Shown: positions 12,823-26,300 of the stretch, piece after piece
How the letters are laid out: the number at the start of each line of letters is the position of its first letter
Numbering within the stretch: the stretch's first letter is position 1
NCBI RefSeq assembly: GCF_021155775.2
Contig: NC_060233.1
Location: forward strand, 4,630,501 to 4,694,500
Reading direction: 5' to 3'
DNA from: Neodiprion pinetum
Taxonomy: Eukaryota; Arthropoda; Insecta; Hymenoptera; Diprionidae
Length of the DNA: 64,000 nucleotides
Position numbers and translations under genes: made by a program
Notes under the pieces: generated by a model
What the model saw: only the letters and a program-made list of their open reading frames with translations
Databases searched by the model: none
What the model was told of the DNA's origin: nothing

Positions 12823-15800
12823 TTTGCCGTCAAAACTTTCCGGAAACCGTACAGAGTCTGATAATTTCAAAATACGGACGTTAAGATGGGGAAATAATTT
12901 ATGCAGATTTGGTATTCCCTTCTAACGATAAGACTAGAAACTCACACTTTGCTTGGTTTCGTGCTTACGAATCGCTCCGCAACGTCCGTCAAGATGCGGT
13001 TTACTGCTGTGTACATATAAGAGGATCGGATTCCTTATCGTGGAGAGAAATTTTCCGCTCCCCGATCCCGCACATCCGCCCACGCGGCTTGAGATTGAGA
13101 GACTCGAGTGTCGGTACGGCGGAAGACAGGAAAAAACGTGTGGCGTGTCTCGATTAGGCGTGTACGCGATTTGTCTCGTCCCTAACTAATTACCGGTTTT
13201 CTTGTCTCGTTTGTCGTCTTCCTCCGCGGCTCAAAGACAACTGGAAACTCAAAAGTCCCGCACACGGAGACACGGTGAAACAGTTCGGAACGAACGACGT
13301 CTGGATGCAGAGAACAAAGAAACGTCTAGAAAATATTAATTATTATAAAGGAATGAAAATTTGCAACGACCGTTCCACGATTTCCGGCCAACGTTTTCCA
13401 CTCCTCGATACCTACGATTCAACTTTCCGAAGTTTTCGGTGTTCACGTTTGAAGATTCGATGACGGAACGACGACTCGGAGATCAATCTTAAAATGACAA
13501 ACGTAGACCAACCCTTGAGCCATGTTTTCTACGACGATCGGCATTCGTGAAAGCGTATTCCCTCCTCACGAACTTGGAAGATGAATCTTAGGCGAATGCT
13601 GGAACGGGATCGCGGATAGTAATTACGGGCAATCGTTCACAGAGCGCGAGGAGTAGTTTTACAAGGTGTTAAAACAGTAATCGAATAAATTGAAGGCACG
13701 AAGCGGCTCCGGAGGATCGAAAGGAAGGATTGAACGCGGGGAGAAAAATTCATGCCCGAGCCCAGCGGCTGAGTGACGGACACGCCGGCGCATGTCGGCC
13801 ATAAAACGACGTGTCGTACACAGGGCCCTAGAACCCGAGTTATAAAGCTTGGTGGGACATCTTTATTGAACGAGCGATGGGCCAGTTAGAGTCCTCCAAA
13901 CTTGTAAATACCAGATATGAGTTGTATTTCTTTTCCGAGAGATGCGGCGCGTCCACGCGCTCCGACTTGGTCCACCATCCCATACGCCAGCTGCCCACGT
14001 TCACATGTTACCCACAGGAATTAATTTGTCTGCTCACTTATTCGGCTATCTTCAAATCCGACGGTCCCCCTGCAACCCCCTAGACCCGGATGCATCGCGC
14101 TCTACTCGATCCCATAAACCCAGCCATCCACGGTCCTGAAGACCTGTAGTCCTTCTCCGCGTCATATCCGGATACTCGATTTTGGATTTCACTTTCAAAC
14201 TTCGGTGAGATCGATTGTGATTCGTAAACGATAGGCTTTCTGGTCGGTTAGAATTCCCGGGAGATCTGGTTTTACAACTCGAGATAGGAAACAAGTGTCG
14301 AGAAATCGAAAAATCGTGTCTTGATTGTATGTAACTGTAGATAACGTACGTTACTTTTATTTGAAGAATGCTTTTATGAAGATACTTCAGGTATGCAACT
14401 AATATTTGTTTAATTAAAATACTCTGTGATTAATAATTCTATACTTATCTCGGAAGAGAGCTGAGATACGTATTCAAAGTACCTAATTTTTAATAAAAAT
14501 ACATATTAAAAGTTTGCTAGGAAGATACTAAAAGTATAATTTGGTTAGTTGTGTCGATAAAGTGTGTGAGTAATTAAAATTTTAATTGAAACAAGACTGA
14601 GTAAATAATAAATGTTGATGATTATTGATAAGCGTAATTTTATTTTCAGATTTAATTAAGAATTTTATCGTTTTTTAAAGTTTTAGAAATTTCTCCGAAA
14701 TCCGAGAATTCTCGAGTAACGAGAAAAAAAAAACTAAGTTGAGAAATCTGAAATCCAGGTAAATAAGAACAGGCTGCGAATTCGACGAGATGATTAATTT
14801 CGGCTGAAATCACATTAATTACTGTTCATACTTTCTTGCATAAATCTTCCCGGACTCCCTTTAACCACCGGCTTTAATCTCGGCTGGGTTAGACCCTGAC
14901 CAACTCATATCGCCCGTCGCAACCCTCATCCGCTGGGATTATTGAAAAGAACCGCAACGTTTACTCGACGGTCTCGTTATCGCTCTTTCAGCCGTGGGTG
15001 CAGCCCCAGGTTGTTTAAGACGTGTGGAAATGAAAAGAAACATTGAGAAATAAGAAGCTGCGACACGTATCGGTACAGAAACATTCAGTCAATTCTTGTC
15101 ATTATCGTCATTAAAATTAGTTTTGTAACGTTAAAAAATCTTCAAGAATGAATTAGTTAATCGATGAGAAATTGTTTTTCATCAATTGTACCTACAAACT
15201 GTCATACACGAACAAATAAGAAGATGAGAGGCAGAAGATCACCAAAGAAACTTTTGCTGCACCGATAACGAAACGTTTATATCTCATTGTGAGATTGTGT
15301 AATACAATTCCATTGCTGCAGAAGCGTTAAGAATCTTGGCAATGAGAATGAGCGGCGATAATCCAGAATTTCCCAGGAAGTTGCGGGTCGTGGATTTAGA
15401 TATCGAGGTGAGGAGCCGGATGAATAAAAGGATGAGGTAAGAAGGTAGAGGCAAGGGGGGATCGGCGACTTGACCATGATGCAAAAACAGCGCTGTGGCG
15501 AGGCGGCGAGATAACGAGCCTGCCCGGAACCCGTTATCGGAATTTTATCAGGTCGGTAGCTGCTGCTTTGGTATTTCCTCTTTTCTCCTCCTCCAACTTT
15601 TAATTATACTCAAGGAGGATGACGCAACGCCGCGGTCGTCGTACGAGCCACGGAAAAATCGTGCATGCCGCACGCGGAGCTCGTATACAACTCGCGCTCG
15701 TTCGATTTCCGATATATTTATTGATAGCGCGCCGCACCCTTGCGTGGCGGCCTCGAAAACCGCCCCCCGTTGACCGCAGCGAGATTTCGTTTAGCGGTCG

Positions 15801-16714
15801 CGTGTTGGTTGCGAGACGCCTTCGGCGACGCTTCTTTCGTCGACCGGTGTCCGAGAGTTCGTTATTATACCCCGCGCCGATCGGATTCTAATTTTTTATT
15901 ACCACGCACCTCGGATCGACGGTAATCTTCTCTCGCCTGCCTCTCACCGCCAACGACTACGGGGAGAAATTTTTCCCCCCCATTGCACGGGCGAAAATGG
16001 TGCGATATAAAGCGTCGATTAATCATTCACCGTACAACGTAGGATGCGGCATGGACGATCACCGGCAATTAACCTTCCTTGATTAGCGCCATTGTACGAC
16101 ATTGTTCATCCATGGTTGGGCCGATTTCCCAGTCAGGATTTCACGCGTACACAAACCAGGCAAATCGACGATCCTCTCGCCGTATTACCGGGCTTCAAGT
16201 ACACGAAGAACGTGCCCAAAGGGCACGTGCGAGGAACGTCGAGGCGACGACGTAACGCCGAGAGGCCAAAGACGACGGGTAAGGAATGTCACCGACGCCC
16301 ACGGTTACCCCTCGTATACTGCACCTCGGGCAACGGTCCACTCGGGATAAGCCGGACTTAGTCGGTCCAACTGTCAATGGTCCCCTAGCCTTGGTCTGAC
16401 GTGGACTTGTAAGATGTAATAATGATGTAAGAAAGCGTCTGTCGAGCGAGAGTGGCAAGGGTATCGAGTCATTCGGAGCGGCGTCGTTCCGATACCCTCC
16501 GCGGGGACAAAACATGGCCCGGGAGTCGAGATAAGAGTCAAGATAATTTCCAAAGCCGGACGGCAATGCGCGGTGTGACACTTTGGGGTACAGGGTACTA
16601 AAGATTTTTCCAACACTTTTTCGATCCTTCTCCCGAAGACAGTGCTGCTAAAAGTTATGGGCACGGATCTGGTGATCCTCTGATCTTTGGAGCGGTCGCA
16701 CAGGGGTGGCTTAA

Positions 16715-17335
16715 GGGGAGGAGGTACAGCTTGGTTGATCTAAAATTATACCTATTTTTATATTTTTTTTCAAATAAAATCAAAACACTTGGAGCAATTT
16801 TAGTTTGAGGGCTTTATTATTTGCAGTTTCGAGAATATTTTGGAATTTTTTGTTTATTATTTATTTTTTTTTTGTTTTTTATTTATCCGGTCGATTTGAC
16901 ATTTTGACACAATTTTTGAAACTTGTTTATAGACTCGAACTTGTGGCTAGATTTCAGAATTTTGATCCGAACATTATTTTAGTCAATTTTTTGGTCGAAC
17001 AATGACAACTTTTGTTTACAATTGTAAATAATTAAAAACAATTTCTTTTTCTTTTTTTTAACAACCGGGCTCCGAGTTCAAACCCAAAGAGGTGCTTTCA
17101 ACTCGAGAAAATGTTTTTCTCTCTTACAAGTTGGACAGTAATGTCATGATATGCGCCATGCCACCGTTTTGTTATTAATTCCAATGAAAAATTTTTCAAA
17201 TGTTCTTGAACCTGCAAACAATAAAGTTCTCAACTCCAAGTGCTCCAAATGTCTTCACTTTCTAAAAAAAAAAAAAAAAACACCTAAAGATAGGTATGAT
17301 GTTAGACCGTCCAAGCAGTACCTCGCCCCCTCCCC
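16715..17335. mobile_element. TTAA-flanked inverted-repeat transposon, non-autonomous
   Basis: TTAA occurs at both edges (16711-16714 and 17336-17339). The ends form imperfect inverted repeats of about 60 bp. From the left one reads GGGGAGG, then AGGTACAGCTTGG, TCTAA and ATACCTAT; the complement of the right end reads GGGGAGG, AGGTACTGCTTGG, TCTAA and ATACCTAT in the same order. The ~620-bp interior is T-rich, with an A-run near the right arm, and has no credible coding sequence. TTAA duplication is the hallmark of piggyBac-type elements, but those usually start CCC rather than GGG, so the assignment is tentative. Confidence 0.8.
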
Positions 17336-17339
17336 TTAA

Positions 17340-20300
17340 AGAACTGCGGGATTTCTGTAGAATATATTTTCCACGGTCAACCGTCTGCCGCAGGTTGCAC
17401 CGAGCGTTGCAAAAGTGGAAAAGAGAGATAGGCAAGATGTATGGTAGGCACATTATTATTTCTGAGTGCGTAGGGACAGAGGCGAGCGGCAGTCTCCCAT
17501 ACCGCAAAAGCTGTTACCATCCTCGGGGCGTCCTCGGGGCCGTAGCCAGGTAGTACAGCGTCGAGTGCCCGGTTCGAGATAGCGGGGGGGCATTCAATGC
17601 TGATTTCTGCTAATTCCGCGAGTAATGTTGTGGATTCTATTGCCGGCCGCGTGCTCGCCGCGGCTCGCTCACCCAGCTTACGCGAATGTCCTCAAATGGC
17701 GTGCGCGAGTAATTGTTTTCCTAGGCTCGCACCACCGCGCTGCTTAGCTGGCCCCCTTTCCCGTATGCCAGGCACACTCGTTGGTCTCGACATGGGCCGC
17801 TACCAACCATCCGCAGTCCTCAAACCACCCGCCAATAGAGAAACTAATGGAGTGCGGCTCGCCGTCTCCATCCACCTGCGTAGTGCGCTTCTGATATTTT
17901 CAGTTCCATTTGTATGCCAGCGAAAGCCTTGGCACGCAGTTATACAGCGTAAGAAATGACGATGTTAAAATTGACGAAAAGTTGCAGGTGTGGACTTGAA
18001 TGGAACAATTTTCGCAGTCGATTCGGAACTTGAAGGTCAGATAGTTTTAGATTATGATCAAAAAATTTTCCATTCAAGTCCACATCGCATTTTTTTGCAG
18101 TGTGACAGGACATGCCTAGCTTGGAACTCATCCAAAGTGAAGAAACTTTGACTCTAGTCGATTTCACGGGGTAGCTTGAACTGAGTTTAGCGCCAAAACC
18201 ATGGGGATCGTGATGCTGGACAATTGGGGTCACAAAACACACCCCGCATACATTTACCGTCTTTGGTTACTATCTTCTACCTTCAACGAAACAGCGTCCC
18301 GTTTTTCCGGGGTCCCAGCCCACCAAGGAATCCGCGCCCAGCACCTCGCCTATGTCCGTTGTATTGGACCCAAATTCGTCCACCCACGCCGTGGTGTCTT
18401 TAGCGTTAGAGACATGACTAACGTCTTGTTCGAGGGCGATGAATAGTAATTTATTGTAATGCGGCTTCGCCTCTGTACGCCGTTGGGTCGAGGCGAGAAT
18501 AGAAATGGTAGGCAGCAGACCGGTGGGAGAAGTCGAGGCTAGGCCATGCTTCACGAGCGTATTATCGCGGTGCATGAGGGACTCGAAGTGATGGGCGTAG
18601 ATAATTGGTCGCGTGTTCGAGGAGCCCTTGGAACCAGCGCGGTAGTTTTCCTCGATCCACTGCCGCAGGAATCGGAGAGAAGAGTCACCTGCGCAGCTGA
18701 CCGATCAAACAGGTACAGTGGGCATGCACGTACCTGAGGATACCGAGCGATGTAAACGCGGAAAGCGTTTCGTTACGTGGGAGCTTGAAGGTGCTCTCCA
18801 ACGCTCGACCGTACGTCACTCTCGCCTGTTCGCCCCATTATCGGGACCCTCGGCACGTACTAACCCTCGTCTCGTTAACACCGAGCGAATGCCAACCCAG
18901 CCACCATGCAAACGCTTCTCCGCCGGCGAGTCCACACGCCGAGTGTCTTTCCGAGCTCTTGGCTACCGCTGTTGACGGCCCAGCGACGCCTGTCCCACAG
19001 CTGCGGGTAACGGACTGCCTTATGCACCGTCTTCCATGGTCCTCCTGCAGTCCCTTGTCGTGAGATTCCACATGAAACAAGGTCGAGAAAAGCGATAAAA
19101 AAGAGGGAAGAGACTTTCGTGGATTCTAAGCACGCTGGAGTGGTTTTTGGAAGTCGCGAGATGCGACGAAGCCGCGTTTTTCGGATTCAGGATGATTCAC
19201 CAGTCCGAAGAGAGGCGCGACCAGAAGCTTTGACTCCGTCAATTGTCCTCCGGATGATTTTTCGTCACTTTGAAACTCGAGCTGATTGGAATTGTTAGAA
19301 TTTCCGAATCGCTAACACCCTTTTCGAGAGCTAGACGCTGATCGAAGGCGGCTGGTAGTCTTTGGTATCGGAATGCAGTCAGGCGCCAGAGCCGAAGACA
19401 TTCACGAGTTGTTCCCGACGCCCTCGACACCTCGGCTAACAGCAACTGGCCATGTAGGGTAGCGCCGGCCCAGGATTCCCGGCATGTGAACTGCTCCTGC
19501 CGCAGGATGCGCGACAGGACAGTAGAGATGGACTAGCCGGTAGCCCACGTCAACGGTTCCGCGAGTCCTCCGGCAACCTGGATTATACAGAAGAGTAAGT
19601 AAGTCGCGTGGAGAGTATTCCGCTGAATCAGACATCACGGAGTTTGGTTCGAGCGGCATACATTTATAAATATGCAGAGAAAAAGAGGCGCGGAACAATC
19701 GATCAAGCTGGTTTCGTTCTCATTTTTGTCGCGTAACCAGAGTGGCCCGCGTTTAGTCACGACACACGGCATCGCGGCAGGGAATTACCGGGTATCGTTA
19801 AAAAATCGGATCAAGCCACGTGCCGCCGGAATACTTTCTAATTCATCTGTAAATGGAGACTGCTAATTTAATGACTGGATCGGCTCACGGATCGAAGAAG
19901 AGGGCCGAGGAGGCGTTGCTGCAGACACGGTCAGGCAGCCTGCGCCCGAAGCTGCAGACAGACCGAGGTGCGGAGGTGAGCAACCGAGAGCAATATCACC
20001 GAGGGATACGCGAGCGAGCGTGTTCCCATCGCGTATTATCATAATTTATAAATTATAACACACACAGACGCACGCGCGGACGCAACGAGTGTCGTAGTTA
20101 CGGTATAGAGATCAGGGTCCCGAGCGATTGCAGAGGTAATATCGCTCGCAGGAACCGTTGTAGGTGTGAATAATAACCCGCCCCTGGGCCTGACTATCGG
20201 TTTCAATTTAATTAACAGCCTTCGAATCGCCATAACTCACTAATTATACGATTTCAGAACTCGTCTCAACGCGGCCGCTGTAAATAAATGGGCAAAAATT

Positions 20301-23300
20301 CCGGCTCGATAAAAAATCCACCGCTGAGAGCTGCCTCGATATCCTCGAATGCAGTCGAAAACCTCGATCAGGATTGTCTTCCCCGGGGTACGATATCGTC
20401 CGTCTCTTCGTCGGAGACCTGGAACTGGATCATCGCGATATGTGCAACGACTCTGTTCGTTCCAATTTACGTGTGCCGATGAATTTCACAACAATCGGGA
20501 GAAACAAATCGCTATCTGATCGATTTAATGAAAAATTTGTATAATCCTGCAGAGGTGTGGAAAGGCTATTGGAGATATACTTTGTTATTCCTGTGCAATA
20601 ACACTCGCGGGTGTTTTACGAGGAAGATGATCTTTGTCGCTGTTTAAGTGATATTCATTACCCGGCATATTACCACGGACTGAAAGCTTCCGTTGCCTCG
20701 CAAATTCCCCCTTATTCGCGTCGGGTGTATCATATTTACATTCAAACGTTCGTACATCGCTGCTTGTACTCCACCTACCGCACAATAATAATAATAAGAT
20801 CGCATCGAAGGGATATCTGTCTGGGTGTGGAGTAGGTATAATAATCCACGGGGTGTACGAGCTTGCACGGGGAGCGATTCCTCACAGATTTATGCGGGCG
20901 GTTCGAACGCGGCGCGCGATCGGTTCTGCAACGATTTATTAATTGCTCGTTAGCTGCTTCGCGATCACGGTATATATCACTTATTGATTTGTTGTGATAA
21001 TTATTGTATCGCGGATCGGCGCTTATTATTATTCGTATGTATCGGCGTGCATCGCGCGCCTTTGGCGTCACGAAAATTAATATCATTATGAATGCCCGTT
21101 TCATCCTGCCTTGACATATTAATGCGGGCAAATCGGCACCTGTAGACAGACACACCGCGACGGAGAAAAGGCACTCTTCGAATTCATTAGGTAATTTATA
21201 GGGCCTTTAGAACTACTGAAAATATCGCGCTTCAATTTTAACCGAAGAAGAAATACCGGTGGTCAATTTTTGCAAACAAGAAACCCAATTCTAGTCGAAG
21301 AATTGTCATACTTTTCCACAAATAACCCAGCAATGAAACAGAATGATTTGGAAAAATTACTTCTTTCGCTGTATTAATTTTTATTACATTAATTTGTCCA
21401 AGTGGTAAAATTTCACGGTTTCTAAAATTCTGTCAAGAAATGAGAATTCATCAGATTCCAGAACTATGAATCAACTGTCACGTTTCAATTTGCAATCGGA
21501 TAAAACGAGTATTATCACGCTTTTACTCTTGATAAAGAAAAGAAAATGAATAAAAACTACGAAATTTTTGTTTAAATATTGGTGACAAAAACTTAATTCT
21601 AGTTCCTACTAAAAATCGGAGAAATTATGCGTATTAATTTTAGAAAAATGTGAACTGCGTCGAGCGTTCAGAGACAATCGTTCGATCTGAACGAGCAGTA
21701 TCGGCATCGTTGCGAAACGGCATTTGCGTACGTAATGTCAGCTTGTGCGCGAGCAAAGCGTCGGAGTGTAATATAATTTATTGCGAATTCGTACCGCGCC
21801 CAATATTTAGGAGGGAGGTAAGGCAGTCAGTCAATGGGCGGCGTGGGAGGGCTGAATATGCACGGTGAAAGTTGGCGCGAAAGGATTCAGTAATCAGTTA
21901 TTGTCATTATCGTCCCACGCATCGCCGCCGCAACTTGGAAGGCCGCAATGAAAGGCTGATTAATCATTATTGCCACATTCCTAAGGGCGAGAGTACGTCG
22001 GTCTTCAATTTTTCGTCCCACTGATTCGTCGTAAAATATCTCAACCACAAAATTTATTGCATATTTTCTTTCAAATACGCAACTGCTACGACAAACTCCG
22101 GTGCGACGTAAATTTCGAACCATCATTCTCAGAGAAAAGTAATTGTGATATATGTAGAATTTATTTCCTGCCATATATGACGTTACGACAATTTTTTTTC
22201 AATATTTGTCACAAACAGTATCATCATTTTGTTGAAAAGAACCACTTTTATGTATATTCATAGATAATTGATTAGGAAAGTAAAAAGTACAGCAAAACTT
22301 TGTTAAATTTTGTTTTTTCAAATTTCAAGATATCTTGAAGTTTGATGATTCTCTCATCAATATGCTGAATTATCGAAATTTATGTTCGACTTACATCGGC
22401 ACAATTCGGTTGCACTCTAAGTCGTAAATCTCATCGTTGGGTGATCTTCGCAAAAACCTATCAGCAAACTCCGCGGTGGGCGTAGATCATTCATCGATCA
22501 TCAGTGAGGCAATAATTACCAGCATATAACGTAAATTCCTTCCTTTTTATCCCTCTTTTCTCAATTTCCCAGTATTTAATCGTATCCGCGTCGTAAGCTA
22601 GGTAAGAATTTGCAGGAAATTAGTTTGCTAGGCCAGGTAGCGCATTCCTAGTCGCACGTCTATCGTCTAGTCGATGACGGGAAGAGGCAGCAGCTGCCAA
22701 CTGTTGGAGAGCAAAGAGGCTGCTTGATTGGTCGGAACGAAGCGTAAAATCGGGAAACTCGCTACCTGCGGAAATCGCAAATCGTTGGGGTGGAACTGAA
22801 ATTAAGCTCGAGGGCGTGGACGAATTGACGGCGTGTAAAATTCGCGACGGGAATAAAGTCGTCCTCGTCCTCGCTGCCGCGGGATGTCGGCGAGTCGCAA
22901 GCTCGCAAGCTCTCGCACGCCGCGCGCCGATTTTTTCTCACCTGCCGGTTGAGTCGTTCGTCGAAAGGTCAGCCGGAACGGAGACCCTCGGTGTAGATTT
23001 ACCACGGCTTAAGGACATATTTTAAACGAGGGATACGCGCCGCTCGCGACTTACGAGGACGCCGATTCTCCCGGCTTATAAAGAGCCTCCGCCGCCTGCG
23101 TACCTCTATATATATAAAACACGTGTAACGTAATATTATAAAGCTCAACGTCCGCCCAAGTCTTTTCCCCGATAGCACCGTCCGCGATACGCATCTAGCA
23201 TGACGCATCGCGCCCTTCCTCAGAGTTATGGGGTGTCTGCGTATTTATCGCCCTTCCAACCCACTTCCAAGACCGCCAACTTCTTACCCGGCTCTTCGTC

Positions 23301-26300
23301 AGCTTCTCGCTCAAGTCCAGGACCAAGATTCAACGGGCTGGTAAATACACCGAGCGCGAACTAGAGATTTTACGTGGGAAAGTGGTTGGATTGAGATCCG
23401 GGACGAACGGGACGCTCGAAATAAGCGAAAAGTTGCGTGTGATGTGCGATCCTTCACAGACCAAATCGCAGATCATAGCAAAATGATTATAGGTAATAGT
23501 ATAATACTTGAAACGATGCCAAATGTCCTGGGAAATATTTTTGAGGAGTCTGCTATTTTTCAGGCGATGAAAGTTGCCCCAGTATTTTTATGATCCTATT
23601 TTTAGTCTTTTTAAAAATACTTGATATAAACCGTAGAGCTTGCGATATCTGAAAAGCCAGTTTGAGCGACAATCGTGTCTTTGAAAAGAGTCGAAACAAC
23701 CGATTCTCCCGCATCAAAGGACGAGAGCAAGGAAATTCATGGGACTTTACGGGACTTCGCTGGACTACAAAGGTCTCCAAGACTTCACACAATGTTGTAA
23801 CATCGGACATCAAGAGCGGTTCAACCCTCAAATGGATCAGTAAGACTTCATGTTTCAATCTGATCTACCATTTCTAACGATAACGAGCCTTCCTGATTTG
23901 CTCATTTCGCAGATAATTTATTTCGACCACTTTACGCGTGTGATTCGAATCCGCGGCCAGGGCTAAGAATATACCTTACTTGAAAAATAATAAAAATCGA
24001 ACCGAGGGGTGAACCACTCCGGAAAATGCCGTTTACCGAACTTGAGAACCGGGACTGAATTGAGACTTTGGAACAAATGAGCGCTGCAAGCAGCAGGAAA
24101 TTAGGGGTCACGCCTTTTGTCACTGGAGTGGCGAAGAGCCGTAGCATGGGACTGACGTCGATGGTAAGCTGTCAATTAAAATTGGCAAGAATCGCACGTC
24201 GAGCGTCTTGTCACGTCGGGGAACCGGAGGCTTAATCCAGCAGATGGTGGACTGACAATGAGTCACTCATGAGATTCGGAGTGACGCACGCCGTAGTTTA
24301 GAACCGTTTGTCGATCGTTTAGTAGCCGACAGACCGGCTTGAAGGATAGTGGTTGGTTAAAAAAATCGATACTTTTCATCAATTTTATCCCAAAATAGTC
24401 ATGCTTCGAGTGTCATTGATCCGTTTCACTTGTAAGCTACGGAAATCTATGGAAAAATACTCAAACCATAAAGACAAGCTTGGATATCTATGCTTCGTTT
24501 AGTTGCATGCAATGTCGCTGCCGATATGTTGAAGGCACTGTTTACAGTGGATTCGTAAAAACCAGCCTTCCGAATAAAATAAACCATCGTAGGGTGAAAA
24601 CGGACGAGTTTGCTAGTTTTTTAACCATCCTGAAGCGATGTGAAACGAGGCATCGATACATCTATCAAGCTTTTTCATGGATTCTTTCGATATTCAAACT
24701 TATAAACGCATTCACAGACATGCACGATTAATAAATACAAACCAGCGTAATATATTTTCAGAGAGGGAGAGAAAGAAATATTCTTTTCTTTCCAACAAAA
24801 GTTGTTACCTTATGGCAAATATAGATACATCGTGAATGAAATTAACTCCAATACTTTTCTCTCCAATTCCAGTATGTACTTCATGTATGCTTATTTTTAA
24901 ACATAAATCTTTGCAGCAGCTCGCGAATATAATAATTTGACGAATCCTAAAATCTTCCAGTGACATTGCCAAAAAGTATGTTGATTTTTGGGTATCATAC
25001 CTATGCAGGCGACCCTCCGGCTGCACATCCTCCAAATGGTTTCCCGCGACATGGTCATGTCCTTAGTCCAAGGCACGCAACTCGCCGGTTATGCCCACAC
25101 TGCGACGCAGCCTTTTCCCTCGTCTATCTTCTGGCCGCATCAATTAGGCGTATAAGCTCTTTTGCGGTCCGGCTGCCCATTTAAGTTGGCAGCTTCCACT
25201 CAGCTCCACAGTCCCTGACATTTTTCCTTATACTCTCGGTCCCACAATATCCTGCTACGTGACGTTATTGGTACCTTCTTTCCTCCTCCTTTGTCACAAA
25301 TTAACCTCCGCCAAACTTTTGACGATAGTGATTTACAGATATTTAACCTGGGATGGTTTTTTGTCACAGAATTTATACACGGTGATTAATCCTCAATTTC
25401 ACGTTTCACCTTTCCCGTATTTTATTCGTCGTTCGACCTACAGTCCAACGGTAACTCGAAGATGCGCGGAAGATCATTTATACAACAGGATGCATAAAGA
25501 CCAAAGTGTTTTTCGCCTTATTTGGATCCCCGCTCCGACGTACGTCCGGATCACCCACTACTGATCTATCCAATTAGCAAGCTCCGCACCGCGGGAGCAT
25601 TTCGAGTTGCGATACAAATTATCGTCGGATCCGATTAATCTTCTACCTCTGTATGGAGGCACCCGCGCCTTCGTTGCCGGGGTGCGTTTAATTGACAAAC
25701 GCGGTTTAACGTATGTACGTAGATGTGAAGAATGGACGGAAGGACGTCGGTGTGTCCTCTCGTCTTACCGAGTCCTTCTCAATGTCCTGCAGCTCCTTTT
25801 TCCGATCCTTCGTTTCTCCGCCGCCCGCGCCGCTCGATCGCTCCGATCGATATATCGGAAGGGGGTATCGAGATCCCTGAGCGTGATTGCAATTAGTGCC
25901 GCTGCGGGAGTTCCGCTGCCTGGAGAGCGAGTTGTTCCCTGAGGACAACCACCCTGGAGATAGGCAAGTAATGTGCGGCCAACGGGCGTAATCGACGTTT
26001 GTATTACGACTCCGGCTGGCCACATAATTACATCACACACACACGCATGGCTGTGACGATAACTCCTCATCCAAGTAGGTACATCGATTTTTTTATCTCA
26101 TTTCACTTAAATTTGCGCTTAAAGCTTGATCGAGAATAAAAGCTTCTCCCGCTAACGTAGATAGCAAATATCCGCCGTATCGCCGAAGTTTCTTCGCGGA
26201 CGGAACCTGTGCTTCGATAATTACTCAAGAAAAACGTCGAGGCTGGAAATGTTATGGGGAAATATCGGAGTAATTTGGACTATCTTCCGCGAACGGCTTT

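Larger units (their letters stand above)
10632..16710. other. Gene-empty stretch with microsatellites
   Basis: Apart from the GC-rich repeat, the C-run and an ATTTTT repeat (about 12791-12825), no feature is supported. Sequence at 11480-12050 and 14330-14850 is AT-rich. Open frames at 15495-15925 and 16092-16664 overlap on both strands without conserved content. Confidence 0.5.

Noticed and set aside
23942..23952. GATTCGAATCC resembling a tRNA B box
   Set aside because: No A box or cloverleaf could be built upstream. No convincing tRNA was found anywhere in the window.
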